The translations under genes were made by a program, and so were the position numbers. From an uncultured Bacteroides sp. (GTDB lineage Bacteria > Bacteroidota > Bacteroidia > Bacteroidales > Bacteroidaceae): DNA of 64,000 nucleotides. Location of the stretch: NCBI RefSeq assembly GCF_963677715.1, contig NZ_OY782495.1, positions 2,656,001 to 2,720,000 of the forward strand. Reading direction: 5' to 3'. Numbering within the stretch: position 1 is the stretch's first letter; every line of letters starts with the position of its first letter. Shown here piece by piece: positions 36,872-45,503 of the stretch. Below the pieces are notes generated by a model. That model was given only the letters and a program-made list of their open reading frames with translations. It made no database searches and was not told the origin of the DNA.

Positions 36872-39115
36872 TTAATTGTAAGCTGTGTATAAGGGTCTGT
36901 CAGAGGGAGACTTTCCCCAACTGGAAGGTTTCTTTCCCATTTTAAATTCGAGGGTGCTGCCATTCATTATATCTTGGTGTGTAATATAGGTTTTACTGTA
37001 TGTTTTCCCGTTCAAACGAGCCGATTGAATATAAATTTCATCCGCGGTTTTTCGAGGAGCTTTTACCGTAAATATTTTGCCGTTGGCTAGTTTTATAGCG
37101 CTTTCTTCGAGTACAGGGGTTCCTATTACATAGATTCCGCTGGTTGGGTTCACAGGATAAAAGCCCATGGCACTGAATACATACCAGGAAGACATCTCAC
37201 CGCAATCGTCATTACCTACATAACCTGATGAACTGTCATTATAGAAACTATCTATAATATGCGAAATGTATTTTTGCGCCTTCCAGGGTTGCCCTACGTA
37301 ATTGTAAAGATAGGCTACGTGGTGGCAGGGCTCGTTACCGTGTGCATATTGGCCTACAAATCCCGAAGCATTATCATTCAGTTCACCACTTTGATGATGG
37401 GTAGTGAAGAATGTATCCAGTTTCCCGGCAAAAGCTTTGTCTCCACCAATTAATTGTATAAGCGCCGGTATGTTTTGTGGAACATACCAGAGGTATTGCC
37501 AAGCGTTTCCTTCAGTAAAAGGATAGCCGCCGTTGGCTCCGTATTTATAAGGATCAAATGGCTCTATCCAGTTACCTTTGTTGTCTTTGGGTTGAAAGAA
37601 TCCCGATGTAGAGTTAAAGAGATTACGATAGAATTCCGAACGTTTAACGAAACGGGTATAGTCTTCGTTCTTCCCCAGTTTTTTAGCCAGTTGGGCCGCA
37701 CACCAATCGTCATAAGCTTGTTCCAAAGTGATTGACACGGATTGGCTTTGTCTGTTCTCAGGCATATATCCGTATTTCTCCCATGTCTCTACGGGAAAAT
37801 TCGGATGAGGAGTTAACAAACTGTTGTGAATGGCTTCGTACGCCTTTTCGTTGTCAAGATGAGGGATTCCTTTCATAATGGACTCTACAATGACGGGGAT
37901 GGAATGATTACCTATCATGCAATAGTTGTCCTGCCCCCATAGTTGCCAGATGGGAAGGTATCCGTAATAGTCGTACTGGCGTATCATGCTTTTTACGAAA
38001 TCGGCTTCCCGATCGGGCTGTATCAGATTGTATAGCGGATGTGCAGCCCGGAAGGTGTCCCATAAAGAGAACGTTGAATAGTGAGTTTCGCCTTCGGGCA
38101 AATGCCGGGTCGTATAATCGGCAGCCATATACTCACCGTTTACGTCGGACATTGTGTTGGGTTGCACCATGGCGTGATAAAGTGCGGTGTAAAATAATTC
38201 TTTTTGAAGATCAGTCCCTTTGACGTTAATCTTGCTAAGCGCCTTTTCCCATTTCGTTTCTGCTTCCGATGCTATGGCATCAAAATTCCATTCGGGAACT
38301 TCTTTTGCCATATTGAGACGGGCATTTTCTATAGAAACAGGTGAAAGTGCTACTTTACTTATCAGTGCATTTCCGTCTGCTACATTAAAATGCAGGGTGG
38401 CGAGCAGATTCGTACCGTTTATAACGGAAACGTCCTTATACTTGCGGTCACCGTCAGACATGGCGGAAGAGAGGATAACCTTGGAGAACTCTATGTGAAA
38501 ATATATTTTCCTTAACTTGGCCCAGCCGGTAATGATACGATAGCCTTCTACGGTAGTGGAATTTACGATACGTATCTGTGCGTTGATGATGCGACGCCCC
38601 CAACTTCCTTTATTAGCAGAATGATCTATGTCCAGAATTACTTGCGCATCGGCCCCCGTCGGAAATTGATAACGATGTAGCCCGACGTGTGTGGTTGCCG
38701 TTAACTCGGCATTGATGTTATCATCGGTCAATAATACCTGATAATACCCGGGATGTGCCGACTCTTGTTTGTGTGAGAAATTTGATTGATTGCGGCCATC
38801 TGTAGTAGGCAGCAGCAGTATGTCGATAAGGTCGGCGGCTCCTGTGCCGCTTAGGCGGGTATGACTGAAGCCGAAAATGGTGTGGTCATTGTAATCGTAT
38901 CCCGAAGCTTGTGCCCAATCAGGCGCTTTGCGGGTGTCGGGACTTAATTGTACCATACCGAAAGGTACGGTGGCTCCCGGATAGTTATTGCCCGAGAGGC
39001 TCGATTCTACTGCTCCGGTACCAATAAACGGATTGACCCATCGGGTGACTTTCTGGGCATTTAGCAAAGTGGCAGACAGGAGGATGCCTGATAGTAAACA
39101 GAATGTTCGTTTCAT
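36872..39115 (-). CDS. GH92 exo-alpha-mannosidase, secreted
   Basis: The 747-residue product has a signal peptide (1-20) and the two-domain GH92 pattern: WVNPFIGTGAVESSLSGNN at the start, FGFSHTRLSGTG, SLWDTFRAAHPLYNL, GNEPCHHVAYLYNYVGQPWK and GNDDCGEMSSWYVFSAMGFYP, the last carrying the aspartates used as base. GH92 enzymes are calcium-dependent inverting alpha-mannosidases that trim N-glycans or yeast mannan. The gene faces the alpha-galactose operon and has its own upstream region, so it may be a neighbour rather than part of the same pathway. Confidence 0.94.
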   Translation of the reverse strand: MKRTFCLLSGILLSATLLNAQKVTRWVNPFIGTGAVESSLSGNNYPGATVPFGMVQLSPDTRKAPDWAQASGYDYNDHTIFGFSHTRLSGTGAADLIDILLLPTTDGRNQSNFSHKQESAHPGYYQVLLTDDNINAELTATTHVGLHRYQFPTGADAQVILDIDHSANKGSWGRRIINAQIRIVNSTTVEGYRIITGWAKLRKIYFHIEFSKVILSSAMSDGDRKYKDVSVINGTNLLATLHFNVADGNALISKVALSPVSIENARLNMAKEVPEWNFDAIASEAETKWEKALSKINVKGTDLQKELFYTALYHAMVQPNTMSDVNGEYMAADYTTRHLPEGETHYSTFSLWDTFRAAHPLYNLIQPDREADFVKSMIRQYDYYGYLPIWQLWGQDNYCMIGNHSIPVIVESIMKGIPHLDNEKAYEAIHNSLLTPHPNFPVETWEKYGYMPENRQSQSVSITLEQAYDDWCAAQLAKKLGKNEDYTRFVKRSEFYRNLFNSTSGFFQPKDNKGNWIEPFDPYKYGANGGYPFTEGNAWQYLWYVPQNIPALIQLIGGDKAFAGKLDTFFTTHHQSGELNDNASGFVGQYAHGNEPCHHVAYLYNYVGQPWKAQKYISHIIDSFYNDSSSGYVGNDDCGEMSSWYVFSAMGFYPVNPTSGIYVIGTPVLEESAIKLANGKIFTVKAPRKTADEIYIQSARLNGKTYSKTYITHQDIMNGSTLEFKMGKKPSSWGKSPSDRPLYTAYN

Positions 39116-39284
39116 GATATATTGTTAAATTAAAACTTTCCCTAAAAGTACTGGATTTAGTTGTGCGAAACGGATGCATTTTCGTCTTTTTTAAGCTCCT
39201 TTGCGTCAAAAGGCTACCATTTATAGCAAATGGTGAGTGGGCTAACGATAATTTAGCTCTTTCATAAAAAGTTTATCGGAAAAG

Positions 39285-39384
39285 TGACATAAGTCACGCA
39301 CTAAGGGCTAAAACCCTTTACAAGTAATCATTTCAGGTGCGTGACTTTGGTTTGAAAGTCACGCGATGTCACGCAAAGTCACGC
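39285..39384. repeat. Cluster of GTCACGC repeats with hairpins
   Basis: GTCACGC occurs at 39293, 39358, 39368 and 39378 on the plus strand and inverted at 39339-39345. GTGAC-ataa-GTCAC forms one palindrome at the left edge. A second, perfect 10-bp one, has arms GCGTGACTTT (39339-39348) and AAAGTCACGC (39355-39364). This resembles a palindromic intergenic repeat element. Confidence 0.75.
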
Positions 39385-39481
39385 GGTCTGTCTTGTCCTG
39401 CTTTTGATTGGTTATTTTGGGTTATACTTTTAATTATAAGCCGTGTCTTCTCTTGTTTCGTTACTTATCAGCACTGCTTAC

Positions 39482-39573
39482 ACCCGGGTGGGCAGAGCCT
39501 GTACATCCGGGTGGAGGTGAGTTCCGGATGGGGGTGTGCAGGATCTGCATATCCGGGTGGAGGCGCTTGTAAT
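39482..39573 (+). repeat. Imperfect tandem array, four units of 23 bp, GC-rich
   Basis: Units start at 39482, 39505, 39528 and 39551. Units 2 and 4 share ATCCGGGTGGAGG exactly; unit 1 begins ACCCGGGTGGG and unit 3 ATGGGGGTG; units 1 and 3 share a GCAG...TG(T/C)A tail. The period of 23 is not a multiple of three, so it is unlikely to be coding. The array is far richer in G and C than its surroundings. Confidence 0.65.
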
Positions 39574-39788
39574 AAGGTTACATTCGCCTTTCTTTAAGCC
39601 ATTTTATATGTCTTGTTTAATTAGTGTATAGCATAAATTAAACTGTTAAAATTATGACTTGGAGTAATCAACTAAATACTATGCTTATATTTAAATGAAT
39701 GTATTGTTTATAACACATAGGCGTTGAATCCGGGTTAGAAAATGGTCACCAATCTTTTGGATTGATCCGAAATGAACCTTCATTATAA

Positions 39789-39827
39789 TAAAAAAAGCAC
39801 CCAGAAGTGGAAGCCTCCCAAATGCTT
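39789..39827 (-). terminator. Terminator of the tRNA gene
   Basis: On the minus strand AAGCATTTGG and CTGGGTGCTT pair over ten positions (four G-T pairs) around a short loop and are followed by seven T. It lies 13 bases after the tRNA 3' end. Confidence 0.65.
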
Positions 39828-39839
39828 TATTCTTAAGTG

Positions 39840-39913
39840 TAGCGCGGCCCAGGATTGAACTGGGGACCTCATGATTATGAATCATGCGCTCTAACCGGCT
39901 GAGCTATCGCGCC
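39840..39913 (-). tRNA. tRNA with anticodon CAT, probably elongator tRNA-Met
   Basis: The minus strand folds into a cloverleaf: acceptor GGCGCGA against CCGCGCT (a mismatch at the last pair), D-stem GCTC/GAGC, anticodon stem CATGA/TCATG with loop TTCATAA (anticodon CAT), and T-arm CCCAG-TTCAATC-CTGGG. The 74-base gene has no encoded CCA. The anticodon stem lacks the three G-C pairs of initiator tRNA. A CAT anticodon can also be the lysidine-modified tRNA-Ile, so the Met call is probable rather than certain. Confidence 0.88.
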
Positions 39914-39934
39914 ATCGTTTCTCGATTGCGGGTG

Positions 39935-39965
39935 CAAAGATATTGCTTTTTCCGAAACCTCCAAA
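39935..39965 (-). promoter_or_regulatory. Near-perfect promoter of the tRNA gene
   Basis: On the minus strand a TTTG -33 element (39965-39962) and TATCTTTG -7 box (39942-39935) are separated by 19 bases, the consensus arrangement for the primary sigma factor of this phylum. It ends 21 bases before the tRNA 5' end. Confidence 0.8.
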
Positions 39966-40137
39966 ATAATTGTAGCCATTTTATCCCTTTTCTTTTCAAC
40001 TGCCCTTAAAGCCTCTGTTTTGTGGTTCGAGGTTTTGGGAAATAGAAAGAGTGGAGATGATGGAATAAAGTCAGTGAATAGTATCGCGTTATTAGAAAAA
40101 AGTCTCTATCTTGGCACGCACATTTAATAAATGAACT

Positions 40138-40524
40138 ATGAATCGGGAAAAAATACATCTGGAGTATCTTCTAAATGCGACCTCAAGGAACATTATATGG
40201 TCGTCAATAAGTACGCCTACCGGTCTCGAAGACTGGTTTGCTGATAAAGTTGTGTCGAATGATAAAGTGGTTAGTTTTTATTGGGGAAAAACAGAAAAAA
40301 GAGAGGCGGAAATAATAGCGATAAGAGCTTATTCCTTCATTCGATTTCGCTGGCTGGATGATGAAAATGAACGTGAGTATTTTGAACTTAAAATGACAAA
40401 TAACGAATTGACCGGTGATTATGTTCTTGAAATAACTGATTTTGCGGAATCGGATGAAATTAGCGACCAGAAAGAATTATGGGATTCTCAGATAGATACG
40501 CTTAGAAGAAGCTGCGGATTCTAA
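40138..40524 (+). CDS. START-like (SRPBCC fold) domain protein
   Basis: The 128-residue cytoplasmic protein reads as a compact helix-grip fold related to AHSA1/START domains: LEYLLNATSRNIIWSSISTP at the start, GLEDWFAD, FIRFRWLDDENEREYFELKM and a C-terminal amphipathic helix WDSQIDTLRRSCGF. This small family is widespread in Bacteroidetes but its function is unknown; related folds bind hydrophobic ligands. It lies 67 bases before the LptF/G-type permease gene, which has its own promoter candidate. Confidence 0.8.
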   Translation: MNREKIHLEYLLNATSRNIIWSSISTPTGLEDWFADKVVSNDKVVSFYWGKTEKREAEIIAIRAYSFIRFRWLDDENEREYFELKMTNNELTGDYVLEITDFAESDEISDQKELWDSQIDTLRRSCGF

Positions 40525-40534
40525 TGCCTGAAAA

Positions 40535-40566
40535 TTTCTTGCTATCCTTTTTTTGTGCTAATTTTG
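40535..40566 (+). promoter_or_regulatory. Promoter of the LptF/G-ribBA operon
   Basis: A -7 box TAATTTTG (40559-40566) follows a TTTC element (40535-40538) with a 20-base spacer. It lies 25 bases before the permease start codon. Confidence 0.55.
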
Positions 40567-40591
40567 TATCTTAATTATATGAGTCGTTAAG

Positions 40592-42487
40592 ATGCTACGC
40601 ATAAAAAGATTAGATGTATTTATTGTAAAGAGTTTCTTGTTGCTCTTTCTTGGCACTTTTTTTATTTGCCTTTTCATATTCATGATGCAATTTCTGTGGA
40701 AATATGTGGATGAATTAGTTGGGAAAGGTCTGGAAATGCAGGTGTTGGCCCAATTTTTCTTTTATTCAGCTCTTAGCCTGGTTCCATCGTCTTTACCATT
40801 AGCCGTTTTACTAGCCTCTTTGATTACTTTCGGGAATTTTGGAGAACGCTATGAATTGCTTGCTATGAAAGCGGCAGGAATCTCCTTGTTGAAAATCATG
40901 CGTCCTCTGGTTGTTTTTGTAGCACTTCTATGCTGTGTTTCTTTTTTCTTTCAAAATGTAATAGGGCCTAAGGCTGAGGTCAAGTTATGGACTCTATTGA
41001 TTTCAATGAAGCAAAAGTCACCTGAGCTGGACATTCCGGAGGGGGTGTTTTATGATGAGATTGAGGGATACAACTTATATGTGAAGAAGAAGAACCGTGA
41101 TACAGGCATGCTGTATAATGTGATGATTTACAATTTCTCCGACGGTTTTGAGAATGCTCATATTATTGTTGCCGATTCCGGCCGTTTGGAGATGACGGCA
41201 GATAAACAGCACTTGTTTTTGCATCTGTATAGCGGCGAAATGTTCGAAAACCTCAGGGCTCAAAACTATAATTCCGAGAATGTACCTTATCGCCGGGAAA
41301 GTTTCAAGGAAAAGCATACGATTATAGAATTCAATTCGCAGTTTAATATGGTTGATGCCAGTATTATGAGCAATCAATCGAGAAGCAAAAACATGAAAAT
41401 GCTTGAATCTTCTATTGATTCAATGACAATGCTTAACGATAGTATAGGTCGGTCTTATTATAAAGAAGCGACTCAAAGTGCCTATCGGATTGTTCCTTCT
41501 CTTTCAAAGCAAGATACATTAAAAATAGCTTCTGCGCGACTTGGAGATTATAATGTGGATAGTTTGTTTAACTCTTCTACTCTGATGCAGAAACAACGAA
41601 TAATAAGTGCGGCAGTGAGTAGTGCCGGCAGTTTAGGGGGCGATTGGAGCTTTAAAAGCTTTAATATAAAACAAAACGATCAGGATATCCGTAAGCATAA
41701 AACGGAGTGGCATAATAAAATAACCCTCTCTCTGGCTTGTCTTATTTTCTTTTTTATCGGAGCACCACTTGGAGGTATAATTCGCCGGGGTGGTTTGGGC
41801 ATGCCGGTTGTTGTGTCAGTTCTTATTTTTATTATCTATTATATTATTAATAATACGGGCTATAAAATGGCTCGTGATGGCAATTGGGTTGTTTGGATGG
41901 GAATGTGGACAAGCACTTTTGTGTTAGCTCCTCTGGGGGCCTTTCTCACTTATAAATCGAATAAAGACTCTGTAGTGCTTAATGCCGATGCATATATCAA
42001 CTGGTTTAAACGTGTAGCGGGCATCAGGAGTGTGCGTAATATATTTAAGAAAGAAGTGACCATTGTTGATCCCGATTATAATAGAATTATAACAGATCTT
42101 GGTTTACTTAGTGCCGACTGTAAGGTTTATGCCGATAATAATCGGCTGATGAAAGCACCTGATTATTTCAAGCTATGGATGATCAATCATCACGATGAAG
42201 AGATTATATCACTTAATGATCGGTTGGAGACACTGATAGAGGAAATGTCTAATTCTAAATCCATAACTTTACTTAATGCTTTAAACAACTATCCGATTAT
42301 AGCTGTTCATGCCCATGTGCGTCCTTTCAATATTTATTGGCTGAACTTAGTAGCAGGCTTGCTCGTGCCGATTGGCCTTTTCTTTTATATTAGAATTTGG
42401 GCTTTTAGGATACGCTTGCGCAAGGACATTGATCGGATTGCAAAAACGAATGAAGAAATAATAACCATTATACAGACTAATTTATAA
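40592..42487 (+). CDS. LptF/LptG-family lipopolysaccharide export permease
   Basis: The 631-residue protein belongs to the YjgP/YjgQ family, whose members extract lipopolysaccharide from the inner membrane with LptB. N-terminal helices (about 10-115, with the conserved [13 protein letters not shown]), a large periplasmic beta-jellyroll (about 120-370), and C-terminal helices ([20 protein letters not shown]) are visible. The family is usually 350-400 residues; the extra C-terminal 200 residues include a soluble stretch and a last membrane helix near 590-610, a long form I associate with Bacteroidetes. ribBA begins 7 bases downstream. Confidence 0.88.
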   Translation: MLRIKRLDVFIVKSFLLLFLGTFFICLFIFMMQFLWKYVDELVGKGLEMQVLAQFFFYSALSLVPSSLPLAVLLASLITFGNFGERYELLAMKAAGISLLKIMRPLVVFVALLCCVSFFFQNVIGPKAEVKLWTLLISMKQKSPELDIPEGVFYDEIEGYNLYVKKKNRDTGMLYNVMIYNFSDGFENAHIIVADSGRLEMTADKQHLFLHLYSGEMFENLRAQNYNSENVPYRRESFKEKHTIIEFNSQFNMVDASIMSNQSRSKNMKMLESSIDSMTMLNDSIGRSYYKEATQSAYRIVPSLSKQDTLKIASARLGDYNVDSLFNSSTLMQKQRIISAAVSSAGSLGGDWSFKSFNIKQNDQDIRKHKTEWHNKITLSLACLIFFFIGAPLGGIIRRGGLGMPVVVSVLIFIIYYIINNTGYKMARDGNWVVWMGMWTSTFVLAPLGAFLTYKSNKDSVVLNADAYINWFKRVAGIRSVRNIFKKEVTIVDPDYNRIITDLGLLSADCKVYADNNRLMKAPDYFKLWMINHHDEEIISLNDRLETLIEEMSNSKSITLLNALNNYPIIAVHAHVRPFNIYWLNLVAGLLVPIGLFFYIRIWAFRIRLRKDIDRIAKTNEEIITIIQTNL

Positions 42488-42494
42488 ATTAATT

Positions 42495-43709
42495 ATGGAA
42501 GATATTACGTTTAGTACGATAGAAGAGGCGATAGAAGATTTTAGAGAAGGTAAATTTGTAATAGTAGTAGATGATGAAGATCGTGAGAATGAAGGTGATT
42601 TTATTATTGCTGCCGAGAAGGTGACTGCCGAGAAAGTTAATTTTATGTTAACGCACGGGCGGGGAGTGCTCTGTGCACCCATCACAGAAGAACGTTGTGC
42701 TGAATTAGATTTAAACATGCAAGTATCTGCTAATACTTCCATTTACGAAACTCCGTTCACTGTAACGGTAGATCTTTTGGAAGGATGTACTACAGGAGTT
42801 TCTATGCACGACCGCGCTGCTACCATTCTAGCTTTAGCCGATCCGAAAACGAAGCCCAATGATCTTGGACGTCCGGGTCATGTCAATCCTCTCCGGGCAC
42901 GTTCTCGTGGAGTGTTACGTCGTGCCGGACATACAGAGGCTACGGTGGATTTGGCTAAACTAGCCGGACTTTATCCTGCCGGAGCTTTGATTGAAATCAT
43001 AAACGAAGATGGTACTATGGCTCGCTTGCCGCAACTTATGAACATCGCCCGCCAGTTTGGCATGAAGATAATCTCTATTAAAGACTTAATAGCTTATCGA
43101 TCAAAGCTGGAATCGATTGTGGAGAAAGGGGTGGAAGTGGATATGCCGACTCACTATGGCCATTTCCGGTTAATTCCGTTTAAACAAAAATCGAATGGAT
43201 TGGAACATGTTGCTCTGATTAAAGGTAGCTGGGAGAAAGATGAACCTATATTGGTTCGTGTACATTCGTCTTGTGTTACCGGAGATATCTTTGGCTCTTG
43301 TCGTTGTGAATGCGGCGAACAATTGCAGAAAGCAATGAAGATGATTGAAGAGGCTGGAAAAGGAGTCATTGTTTATATGAATCAGGAAGGACGTGGCATT
43401 GGCCTGATGGCCAAAATGGCTGCCTATAAACTTCAGGAAGAAGGATATGATACGGTAGATGCTAATCTGCATTTGGGCTTTGACGCTGATGAGCGTGATT
43501 ATGGTGTTGGTGCACAGATTTTGCGCGAAGTTGGTGTTAGTAAAATGAAACTGATGTCTAATAATCCGGTGAAACGTGTTGGGCTGGAAGCTTATGGGCT
43601 GGAAATAACAGAAAATGTAGCTATTGAAATTAGTCCCAATCAATATAATGAGCGATATCTCCGAACAAAGAAAGAGCGGATGGGGCATACGTTGCATTTT
43701 AATAAGTAA
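42495..43709 (+). CDS. ribBA: Bifunctional 3,4-dihydroxy-2-butanone 4-phosphate synthase / GTP cyclohydrolase II
   Basis: RibBA supplies both precursors of riboflavin. Residues 1-205 are the RibB domain, with [13 protein letters not shown] (acidic metal loop) and STQ-free but typical [21 protein letters not shown]. Residues 206-404 are GTP cyclohydrolase II, with [20 protein letters not shown] holding the zinc cysteines and [12 protein letters not shown]. Length 404 residues is normal. No FMN riboswitch is possible in the 7-base gap before it; it is probably co-transcribed with the permease gene. Confidence 0.96.
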   Translation: MEDITFSTIEEAIEDFREGKFVIVVDDEDRENEGDFIIAAEKVTAEKVNFMLTHGRGVLCAPITEERCAELDLNMQVSANTSIYETPFTVTVDLLEGCTTGVSMHDRAATILALADPKTKPNDLGRPGHVNPLRARSRGVLRRAGHTEATVDLAKLAGLYPAGALIEIINEDGTMARLPQLMNIARQFGMKIISIKDLIAYRSKLESIVEKGVEVDMPTHYGHFRLIPFKQKSNGLEHVALIKGSWEKDEPILVRVHSSCVTGDIFGSCRCECGEQLQKAMKMIEEAGKGVIVYMNQEGRGIGLMAKMAAYKLQEEGYDTVDANLHLGFDADERDYGVGAQILREVGVSKMKLMSNNPVKRVGLEAYGLEITENVAIEISPNQYNERYLRTKKERMGHTLHFNK

Positions 43710-43790
43710 CTGTCTTTTTGCTTTTCTATTTCAAATATAATCGTTTATTTTGCAACGGTATTCATCCAACAACAATAAAAGAGATACAAA

Positions 43791-44984
43791 ATGAATCAAT
43801 TATCAGACCGTTTGAACAGCTTGTCTCCTTCTGAGACTCTTGCCATGTCGCAAAAAAGTAATGAGCTCAAAGCTCAGGGCATTGATGTTATTAACATGAG
43901 TGTTGGAGAACCTGATTTCAATACTCCCGATCATATAAAAGAAGCTGCTAAGAAGGCCGTAGATGATAACTTTTCCCGTTATTCTCCGGTTCCCGGCTAT
44001 CCGGCTCTTCGTAATGCAATTGTTGAGAAGCTGAAAAAAGAAAATAACTTGAACTACACTGCAGCTCAAATACTTTGTTCGAATGGAGCAAAACAATCTG
44101 TTTGCAATGTGTTGATGGCACTTATTGGCTCGGGCGATGAGGTCATTATTCCGGCTCCTTATTGGGTAAGTTATCCTGAAATGGTGAAATTGGCTGAAGG
44201 GACGAATGTTTTTGTTTCTGCCGGTATTGAGCAAGATTTTAAGATTACTCCTGCACAATTGGAAGCTGCTGTTACTCTTAAAACGAAGGCGTTAATACTT
44301 TGCTCACCTTCTAATCCGACCGGTTCTGTTTATACAAAAGAAGAGCTTGCCGGTCTGGCTGCTGTGTTGGCTAAATATCCGCAGATAACAATTATTGCAG
44401 ATGAGATTTACGAACATATTAATTATATAGGAAAGCATGAGAGTATTGCTCAGTTTCCCGAAGTGCGTGATCGCGTGGTTATTGTTAACGGAGTTTCTAA
44501 GGCGTACGCTATGACGGGATGGAGAATTGGTTTTATAGCCGGACCGCAATGGATCGTTTCTGCCTGCAATAAACTTCAGGGGCAATATACTTCGGGGCCT
44601 TGTTCTGTATCTCAGAAAGCTGCTGAAGCTGCTTATGTCGGAACTCAGACTCCGGTTGCTGAAATGCGTGATGCATTCCGCCGTCGAAAAGATTTAATAG
44701 TAAAATTGGCAAAGGAAATTTCCGGATTTGAGGTGAATGTGCCTCAGGGTGCATTCTATCTGTTTCCAAAGTGTAACTCTTATTTTGGCAAGAGTGCTGA
44801 TGGGCGTTTGGTTACCGATGCCGGTGATTTGGCGATGTATCTGCTCGAAGTCGGGCATGTAGCTTGTGTTGGTGGTACTGCTTTTGGTGCCCCTGAGTAT
44901 ATACGTATGAGCTATGCCACTTCGGATGAAAATATTGTTGAGGCTATGCGTAGAATAAAAGAAGCATTGGGCAAATTAGCTTGA
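43791..44984 (+). CDS. Aspartate aminotransferase-type PLP enzyme (class I, subgroup Ib)
   Basis: The 397-residue protein is a fold-type I aminotransferase. VGEPDFNTPDHIKEAA, PYWVSYPEM, CSPSNPTGSVYTKEEL, IADEIYEHI and the PLP-lysine motif NGVSKAYAMTGWRIGF (Lys237) are all present. It resembles the AspB group that transaminates aspartate with 2-oxoglutarate; related enzymes also accept aromatic or prephenate substrates. It stands alone between ribBA and a strong terminator and probably feeds aspartate into the methionine and threonine pathways encoded nearby. Confidence 0.93.
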   Translation: MNQLSDRLNSLSPSETLAMSQKSNELKAQGIDVINMSVGEPDFNTPDHIKEAAKKAVDDNFSRYSPVPGYPALRNAIVEKLKKENNLNYTAAQILCSNGAKQSVCNVLMALIGSGDEVIIPAPYWVSYPEMVKLAEGTNVFVSAGIEQDFKITPAQLEAAVTLKTKALILCSPSNPTGSVYTKEELAGLAAVLAKYPQITIIADEIYEHINYIGKHESIAQFPEVRDRVVIVNGVSKAYAMTGWRIGFIAGPQWIVSACNKLQGQYTSGPCSVSQKAAEAAYVGTQTPVAEMRDAFRRRKDLIVKLAKEISGFEVNVPQGAFYLFPKCNSYFGKSADGRLVTDAGDLAMYLLEVGHVACVGGTAFGAPEYIRMSYATSDENIVEAMRRIKEALGKLA

Positions 44985-45026
44985 TTTGGGAATGTTCTTG
45001 TTAGAACATATTTTCCTTCATATTAT

Positions 45027-45068
45027 AAAAAGTAAAAGGCTATCCTTAGGGATAGCCTTTTACTTTTT
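45027..45068. terminator. Bidirectional terminator, perfect 19-bp hairpin
   Basis: Arms 45027-45045 and 45050-45068 are exact reverse complements around the loop TTAG; the core is GGCTATCC/GGATAGCC flanked by A- and T-rich ends that give a T-run in both directions. It lies between the convergent aminotransferase and ferredoxin genes. Confidence 0.93.
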
Positions 45069-45085
45069 ATATCCGGGATATAATT

Positions 45086-45256
45086 TTATTCTACCGGATG
45101 AATTGCTTCTGATGGGCATACATCTGCGCAAGTGCCGCAGTCAGTACATACATCAGGGTTGATAGAGTAAATATCGCCTTCAGAGATAGCTTCAACGGGA
45201 CACTCATCAATACAAGTTCCGCAAGCAATGCAATCGTCAGTAATTACGTAAGCCAT
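45086..45256 (-). CDS. 2[4Fe-4S] ferredoxin
   Basis: The 56-residue protein has two perfect cluster motifs, CIACGTCIDECP and CTDCGTCADVCP, the clostridial-type ferredoxin pattern. It carries electrons for low-potential enzymes such as pyruvate:ferredoxin oxidoreductase. I start at the ATG at 45256 (MAYVITDD); an upstream in-frame extension to 45316 would run through the promoter. It is transcribed alone. Confidence 0.96.
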   Translation of the reverse strand: MAYVITDDCIACGTCIDECPVEAISEGDIYSINPDVCTDCGTCADVCPSEAIHPVE

Positions 45257-45294
45257 TTTGTCAAAATTTAAAATATTAGTACTAATTAGTTCCG

Positions 45295-45326
45295 CAAAAA
45301 TAAGAGATTTATTCATTATCTGGAAA
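45295..45326 (-). promoter_or_regulatory. Promoter of the ferredoxin gene
   Basis: On the minus strand a TTTC element (45326-45323), 20-base spacer and TATTTTTG -7 box (45302-45295) lie 38 bases before the start codon. Confidence 0.6.
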
Positions 45327-45465
45327 TGATTCTTATATAATTTACTTTAATTTTTTGTTTTACTTATCCTTTGGCTGTTGGCTATTCCGGTATTTCCACC
45401 CCACATAGATGGTTAATTAGCTTATGATAGTGCTAACTTTCTACCTTAAATCGTCCCTTTTTTAT

Positions 45466-45496
45466 TATTTTTGCAGGGAATATATAAAAAAGGAGA
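45466..45496 (+). promoter_or_regulatory. -7 element and strong ribosome-binding site of metA
   Basis: TATTTTTG at 45466-45473 gives a leader of about 25 bases. AGGAGA at 45491-45496 lies 7 bases before the ATG at 45504, an unusually good Shine-Dalgarno site for this phylum, and it fixes the start. No riboswitch fits in so short a leader. Confidence 0.6.
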
Positions 45497-45503
45497 GATT
45501 GAT

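Larger units (their letters stand above)
39116..39839. other. Repeat-rich non-coding region between GH92 and the tRNA
   Basis: No convincing gene is present in these 724 bases. The part next to GH92 is its upstream region, with a near-match -7 box but nothing certain. It holds an inverted repeat ACCATTT-atagc-AAATGGT (39216-39234), a cluster of GTCACGC repeats (39285-39384), a GC-rich tandem array (39482-39573) and the tRNA terminator (39789-39827). A short frame at 39337-39597 spans the repeats and looks spurious. Confidence 0.7.

Noticed and set aside
39337-39597. An 86-codon frame over the repeat block
   Set aside because: It spans two unrelated repeat types, has no ribosome site or family resemblance, and the 23-bp period shifts its frame.
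39691-39885. A 64-codon minus-strand frame across the tRNA
   Set aside because: It is a translation of the tRNA and its terminator.
39840-39913. The tRNA as an integration site for a mobile island containing the sugar locus
   Set aside because: The tRNA 3' end faces the locus, but I see no integrase, no repeated tRNA 3' end near 6941-7147 and no other mobile genes.
45257-45503. A SAM riboswitch upstream of metA
   Set aside because: The predicted leader is only about 25 bases and I found no SAM-I or SAM-II core motifs in the intergenic region.
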